64,000 nucleotides of DNA. Source: Prolixibacter sp. SD074. GTDB lineage: Bacteria; Bacteroidota; Bacteroidia; Bacteroidales; Prolixibacteraceae. The notes beneath the pieces were generated by a model. It was not told the origin of the DNA, searched no databases, and saw only the letters and a list, made by a program, of their open reading frames with translations. This document shows, piece by piece, positions 60,423 to 64,000 of this stretch; within the stretch, counting starts at the first letter, position 1, and each line of letters opens with the position of its first letter. The stretch lies in the NCBI RefSeq assembly GCF_009617895.1, contig NZ_BLAW01000001.1, forward strand, positions 115,001-179,000, read 5' to 3'. A program made the translations under genes and the position numbers.

Positions 60423-61970
60423 GTGAGTAATGAACTAATTATTGATGTATCACCCTCACACGTGGAAATTGCCTTACTCGAAAACAAAAGACTGGTTGAA
60501 CTCAATAGGGAGGACAGCAACGCCAAGTTCGCGGTAGGAGACATCTACCTCGGGAAAGTCAAAAAGATTATGCCCGGCTTGAATGCTGCCTTTGTTGATG
60601 TAGGCTATGAAAAAGATGCGTTCCTTCATTATTTGGATCTGGGACCGCAATTCCAGACACTGAACAAATTCCTGAAGCTTGCCGGTTCGAAGAAGAGCAA
60701 GTTTGTGCCCGTATCTAAAATCCAATCGGATCCGGACATTAACAAAGAGGGAAAAATAACCGAGGTGGTAAAACAAGGCCAGAGTATTCTGGTTCAAATT
60801 GCCAAAGAGCCCATCTCTACCAAAGGCCCCCGGTTAACCTCTGAAATTTCCGTCGCTGGCCGTAATATGGTGTTAATGCCATTCAGCGATAAAGTTTCTG
60901 TTTCGCAGAAAATTAAATCGGCCGAAGAGAAAAATAGGCTGAAAAAATTAATTCAAAGTATTCGCCCCAAGCGGTATGGGGTAATCATTCGGACAGCTGC
61001 TGAAGGAAAACGTGTTGCAGAATTGGATCAGGAACTGAAACGACTGGTGGCAAAATTTGAAAATGCCATGGCTAAATTAAGCCGGCATGTTGCTCCGTCG
61101 CTTGTTTTGGGCGAACTCGACCGTACTATTGCGATGATTCGTGATGTGTACACGCCAGACTTTGGTGCTATCATGATCAATGATCAGGAAGCTGCCATTG
61201 AAATAAAAGATTATCTGGGCACCATTGCGCCGGAAAAGAAAAAAATTCTAAAATATTACAGCGGTCGGGCCCCAATTTTTGAACACTTTGGAATTGACAA
61301 ACAGATCAAAGCATCTTTTGGTAAAACCGTCTCGTTTAAGAGCGGTGCCTACCTGATTATCGAGCATACCGAAGCATTCCACGTTATCGATGTCAATAGC
61401 GGGAATCGGTCAAAAAGCGGAAATCAGGAAACAAATGCCCTGGAGGTTAACATGGCTGCAGCCGATGAGATTGCGAGACAACTCAGGTTGCGTGACATGG
61501 GTGGCATTATTGTTATCGATTTTATCGATATGCACGGTAATGAAAACCGTCAGAAAGTTTTCGATAAGATGAAGGAGGCGATGGGTAGCGACAGAACAAA
61601 GCACAACATCCTTCCTTTGAGCAAATTCTGTCTGATGCAGATCACCAGACAGAGGGTGCGGCCCGAAATGAATATTGATACGACTGAGGTGTGTCCGGTG
61701 TGTAAAGGGACCGGAAAAGTAACACCAACCATTCTGTTTACAGAAGAAATCGAACAGCGGGTCAAATTCATTTTCGGTGAGCTGGCAAAGAAAAGATTGA
61801 CAATTCAGTTGCATCCTTTTGTGGCTGCCTATTTAAAGAAGGGATTTCCCTCGCGAAGGCTCCGATGGATGCTCGAATTCCGAAAACGGGTCGCCGTCGA
61901 CGAGGTTGGCTCGCTTAATTTCCTTGAATCGAAATATTTCGATGAAAACAGAGAGGAAATCGTATTTTAA
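60423..61970 (+). CDS. rng: Ribonuclease E/G family endoribonuclease
   Basis: 515 aa, RNase G size, without the long scaffold tail of RNase E. An S1-like RNA-binding domain (~35-125; VGDIYLGKVKKIMPGLNAAFVD), the 5'-sensor/RNase H region, the catalytic DNase I-like part with HVIDVNSGNRS and GGIIVIDFIDM (acidic metal ligands), and the zinc-link CPVCKG (Cys424, Cys427) are all present. Start GTG at 60423: the ATG a few bases upstream runs into a stop after six codons. Role: rRNA maturation and mRNA decay. Confidence 0.94.
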   Translation: MSNELIIDVSPSHVEIALLENKRLVELNREDSNAKFAVGDIYLGKVKKIMPGLNAAFVDVGYEKDAFLHYLDLGPQFQTLNKFLKLAGSKKSKFVPVSKIQSDPDINKEGKITEVVKQGQSILVQIAKEPISTKGPRLTSEISVAGRNMVLMPFSDKVSVSQKIKSAEEKNRLKKLIQSIRPKRYGVIIRTAAEGKRVAELDQELKRLVAKFENAMAKLSRHVAPSLVLGELDRTIAMIRDVYTPDFGAIMINDQEAAIEIKDYLGTIAPEKKKILKYYSGRAPIFEHFGIDKQIKASFGKTVSFKSGAYLIIEHTEAFHVIDVNSGNRSKSGNQETNALEVNMAAADEIARQLRLRDMGGIIVIDFIDMHGNENRQKVFDKMKEAMGSDRTKHNILPLSKFCLMQITRQRVRPEMNIDTTEVCPVCKGTGKVTPTILFTEEIEQRVKFIFGELAKKRLTIQLHPFVAAYLKKGFPSRRLRWMLEFRKRVAVDEVGSLNFLESKYFDENREEIVF

Positions 61971-61980
61971 GAAGTTTTAT

Positions 61981-62027
61981 GAACCGCCCGATTATTAGTC
62001 ACGTGATCGGACGGTTTTTTTTATATT
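61981..62027 (+). terminator. rng terminator
   Basis: AACCGCCCGAT and ATCGGACGGTT pair (one mismatch) around a 13-nt loop, then a run of eight T's. Confidence 0.88.
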
Positions 62028-62077
62028 TTTGAACTTATTCAATAATTTAAATACGTTAATAATAGAAACGTGACCCG

Positions 62078-64000
62078 ATGAAAAGATATATTCTGTTTAC
62101 ATTATTCCTGGTGTTGGGCTCAATGCCTGCTTTTTCTCAAATTCTCGAACCGGTAAAATGGACATTTGAGCAAAAACAGGTATCCGATAGTGTATACGAC
62201 CTGACATTCAAGGCGTCTATCGACCAGGGGTGGCATCTCTATTCTACTGACCTTCCGGCGGGTGGCCCGGTAAAAACCTCCATTAATATTAAACCTGGCG
62301 ATGGTTTCGAGTTGGATAGAAAACCGGATGCCAAAAGTCCCGTGATCAAAAAGTTTGATCAGACTTTCCAGATGGAACTGGAGTATTACGCTCATGAAGC
62401 AGTGTTTGTGCAACGTGTAAAACTTTTAACCAATAAGCCTTTGGAAATAAATGGCTCGGTTGAGTTCATGAGTTGTAACGACGAAACCTGCCTTCCGCCT
62501 ACCGAGAAGGATTTCTCTTTTTCGTTTAACGGAGGGGGAGAAAAAGGGGCGGTAGCTGTGCCCGCTGCTGAAAAAACAACACCCGGTGGGCCGATAGGGC
62601 CCGTTGGCACTCAGCATCACGGCTTGGGGTGGTTTTTCCTTTTCAGCTTTCTTGCTGGTTTGGCTGCCATTTTAACTCCCTGTGTATTCCCGATGATTCC
62701 GATGACGGTATCGTTTTTTATGCACAGCAGCGAGTCGAGAGTAAAAGCGAAAATGCAGGCACTTGTGTATGGGCTATCCATTATTGTGATTTACACGTTG
62801 ATCGGAACCATCGTGGCTGTCACATTGGGGCCTGGATTTGCCAACTGGCTCAGCACTCACTGGTTGCCGAATATCCTATTCTTTATCATTTTTCTTGTTT
62901 TCGCCTTCTCATTCTTTGGCGCATTCGAAATAGTATTGCCCAGTAGCTGGGTGAACAGGAGCGATCGCAAAGCCGACAGAGGCGGATTCGGAGGATCATT
63001 CTTCATGGCATTAACGCTGGTGCTGGTATCATTCTCTTGTACCGGACCGATTGTAGGAGCAATTTTAGTCGAATCGGCAGGAGGGATGATCCTGAAACCG
63101 GTGATTGGTATGTTTGGCTTTGCTCTGGCATTTGCCTTACCATTTACATTGTTTGCTTTCTTCCCGCAGTGGTTGAGCAACCTGCCAAAATCGGGTGGCT
63201 GGCTGAATTCGGTAAAGGTAGTTCTTGGATTCCTGGAACTTGCGCTTGGACTAAAATTTTTGAGTATCGCTGACCAAACTTATCACTGGGGAATTCTCGA
63301 TAGGGAAGTATACCTGGCCTTCTGGATTGTAATATTTGCCCTGTTAGGTTTCTACCTGCTCGGAAAGTTGAAGTTTGCACACGACAGTGACGTGCCGCAC
63401 GTAACGGTCCCACGCTTGCTTCTTTCAATAATAACATTCTCATTTGTCGTATATCTGGTTCCCGGTATGTTTGGTGCTCCACTGAAAGCAATTTCAGGGT
63501 ACCTGCCGCCTATGGCTACCCATGATTTTGATTTGCATAAAATTATTCGGGATGAAGTGAAACTGGTCAATAGCACCAGTGGTACTTATGATTTTAAGAA
63601 AGGAGAGTCAGCGCTTTGTGAAAAACCAAAATATTCCGGCTTCCTGGAGTTACCTCATGGATTGCAGGGATATTTTGATTACGACCAGGGAATGGCTTGC
63701 GCGAAAGAACAACACAAGCCGGTATTTATCGATTTCACCGGTCACGGTTGTGTGAACTGTCGTGAAATGGAAGCCAATGTTTGGTCCGATCCCCGGGTGT
63801 TGGGGCGTTTGGAAAACGACTACGTAATTATCGCGCTGTATGTGGATGATAAGACTAAATTACCGGAAGAGGATTGGGTGAAGTCAACCTATGACGGGAA
63901 GATTAAAAAAACGTTGGGAAGGAAATATGCTGATTTCCAGATATCCCGTTTTGGCGTGAATGCACAGCCTTATTACGTGTTACTTGATAACAGTGGGAAG
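62078..64000 (+). CDS. dsbD: Thiol:disulfide interchange protein DsbD (partial, runs off the window)
   Basis: 641 codons are visible without a stop; the C-terminus is outside. Signal peptide (cleavage near PAFSQ), then a periplasmic DsbD alpha-like domain (~22-160) with Cys133 and Cys138 (MSCNDETCLPP). About eight transmembrane helices from ~183 carry the membrane cysteines Cys202 (LTPCVFPMIPM) and Cys321 (SFSCTGPIVG). A C-terminal thioredoxin domain has GHGCVNC (Cys558, Cys561). It moves reducing power from cytosolic thioredoxin to the periplasm, for disulfide repair and cytochrome maturation. Start ATG at 62078 after the rng terminator. Confidence 0.93.
   Translation, partial: MKRYILFTLFLVLGSMPAFSQILEPVKWTFEQKQVSDSVYDLTFKASIDQGWHLYSTDLPAGGPVKTSINIKPGDGFELDRKPDAKSPVIKKFDQTFQMELEYYAHEAVFVQRVKLLTNKPLEINGSVEFMSCNDETCLPPTEKDFSFSFNGGGEKGAVAVPAAEKTTPGGPIGPVGTQHHGLGWFFLFSFLAGLAAILTPCVFPMIPMTVSFFMHSSESRVKAKMQALVYGLSIIVIYTLIGTIVAVTLGPGFANWLSTHWLPNILFFIIFLVFAFSFFGAFEIVLPSSWVNRSDRKADRGGFGGSFFMALTLVLVSFSCTGPIVGAILVESAGGMILKPVIGMFGFALAFALPFTLFAFFPQWLSNLPKSGGWLNSVKVVLGFLELALGLKFLSIADQTYHWGILDREVYLAFWIVIFALLGFYLLGKLKFAHDSDVPHVTVPRLLLSIITFSFVVYLVPGMFGAPLKAISGYLPPMATHDFDLHKIIRDEVKLVNSTSGTYDFKKGESALCEKPKYSGFLELPHGLQGYFDYDQGMACAKEQHKPVFIDFTGHGCVNCREMEANVWSDPRVLGRLENDYVIIALYVDDKTKLPEEDWVKSTYDGKIKKTLGRKYADFQISRFGVNAQPYYVLLDNSGK

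Overview
The window is a stretch of chromosome from a member of the Bacteroidota. The evidence is the gliding-motility genes gldD and gldE, Bacteroidota-type promoters (TTTG, about 20 bases, TAnnTTTG), a near-absence of Shine-Dalgarno sequences, lipoprotein signal peptides, a TPR histidine kinase, a Nudix-winged-helix regulator pair and a DUF3127 protein. A Bacteroidales/Marinilabiliales-like host is my inference from gene content; the sequence does not prove it. Almost all genes are core chromosomal genes. I see no prophage, integrated plasmid, transposase gene, CRISPR array or tRNA.

Layout. 1-620: the 3' end of a 23S rRNA gene, a 5S gene and terminators. 1-9.9 kb: an orphan TPR histidine kinase, guaB, rlmD, an ABC-F ATPase, rlmB and an Lrp/AsnC regulator. 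10-16.4 kb: a transglutaminase-like lipoprotein, a wrecked nitroreductase, a secreted M64 peptidase, an MscS-type channel and a second Lrp/AsnC paralogue. At 16.2-16.4 kb lies a 231-bp inverted-repeat (MITE-like) element. 16.4-31.5 kb: mostly minus-strand housekeeping genes (DUF3127, two FKBP isomerases, mnmD, MATE, trkH/trkA, comEC, def, ruvX, ppdK, nagB), interrupted by a plus-strand YciO-like gene. 31.6-42.7 kb: an EamA transporter, a truncated TetR gene, a four-gene lipopolysaccharide operon (kdnA-kdnB-kdsA-transaldolase/CBS fusion), a nitroreductase, an AraC regulator, a PafA-like protein without its catalytic residues, a CYTH protein and a cutC remnant. 42.8-51 kb: hisS, hutH, an ECF sigma/anti-sigma/Spy-like operon, two Nudix-winged-helix regulators and ychF. 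51-64 kb: an unusual thioredoxin-like protein with its reductase, zwf-pgl, the mutY-ssb-gldE-gldD-PPTase operon, HU with a 30-aa COX24-type protein, rng, and the start of dsbD.

The most interesting item is the operon at 33.5-37.7 kb. KdsA makes Kdo-8-phosphate, and KdnB and KdnA convert Kdo to 8-amino-Kdo. The fourth gene fuses a transaldolase/FSA-like domain to the CBS pair normally found on arabinose-5-phosphate isomerase (KdsD). It may be a non-orthologous source or sensor of arabinose-5-phosphate. The second theme is gene decay. trkH has lost its first pore loop through an internal deletion, cutC has lost its middle, tetR is cut after its DNA-binding domain, a nitroreductase is broken by frameshifts and a stop, and a Tat-signal gene survives only as a start. 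The PafA-like protein keeps its fold but has lost nearly every catalytic residue.
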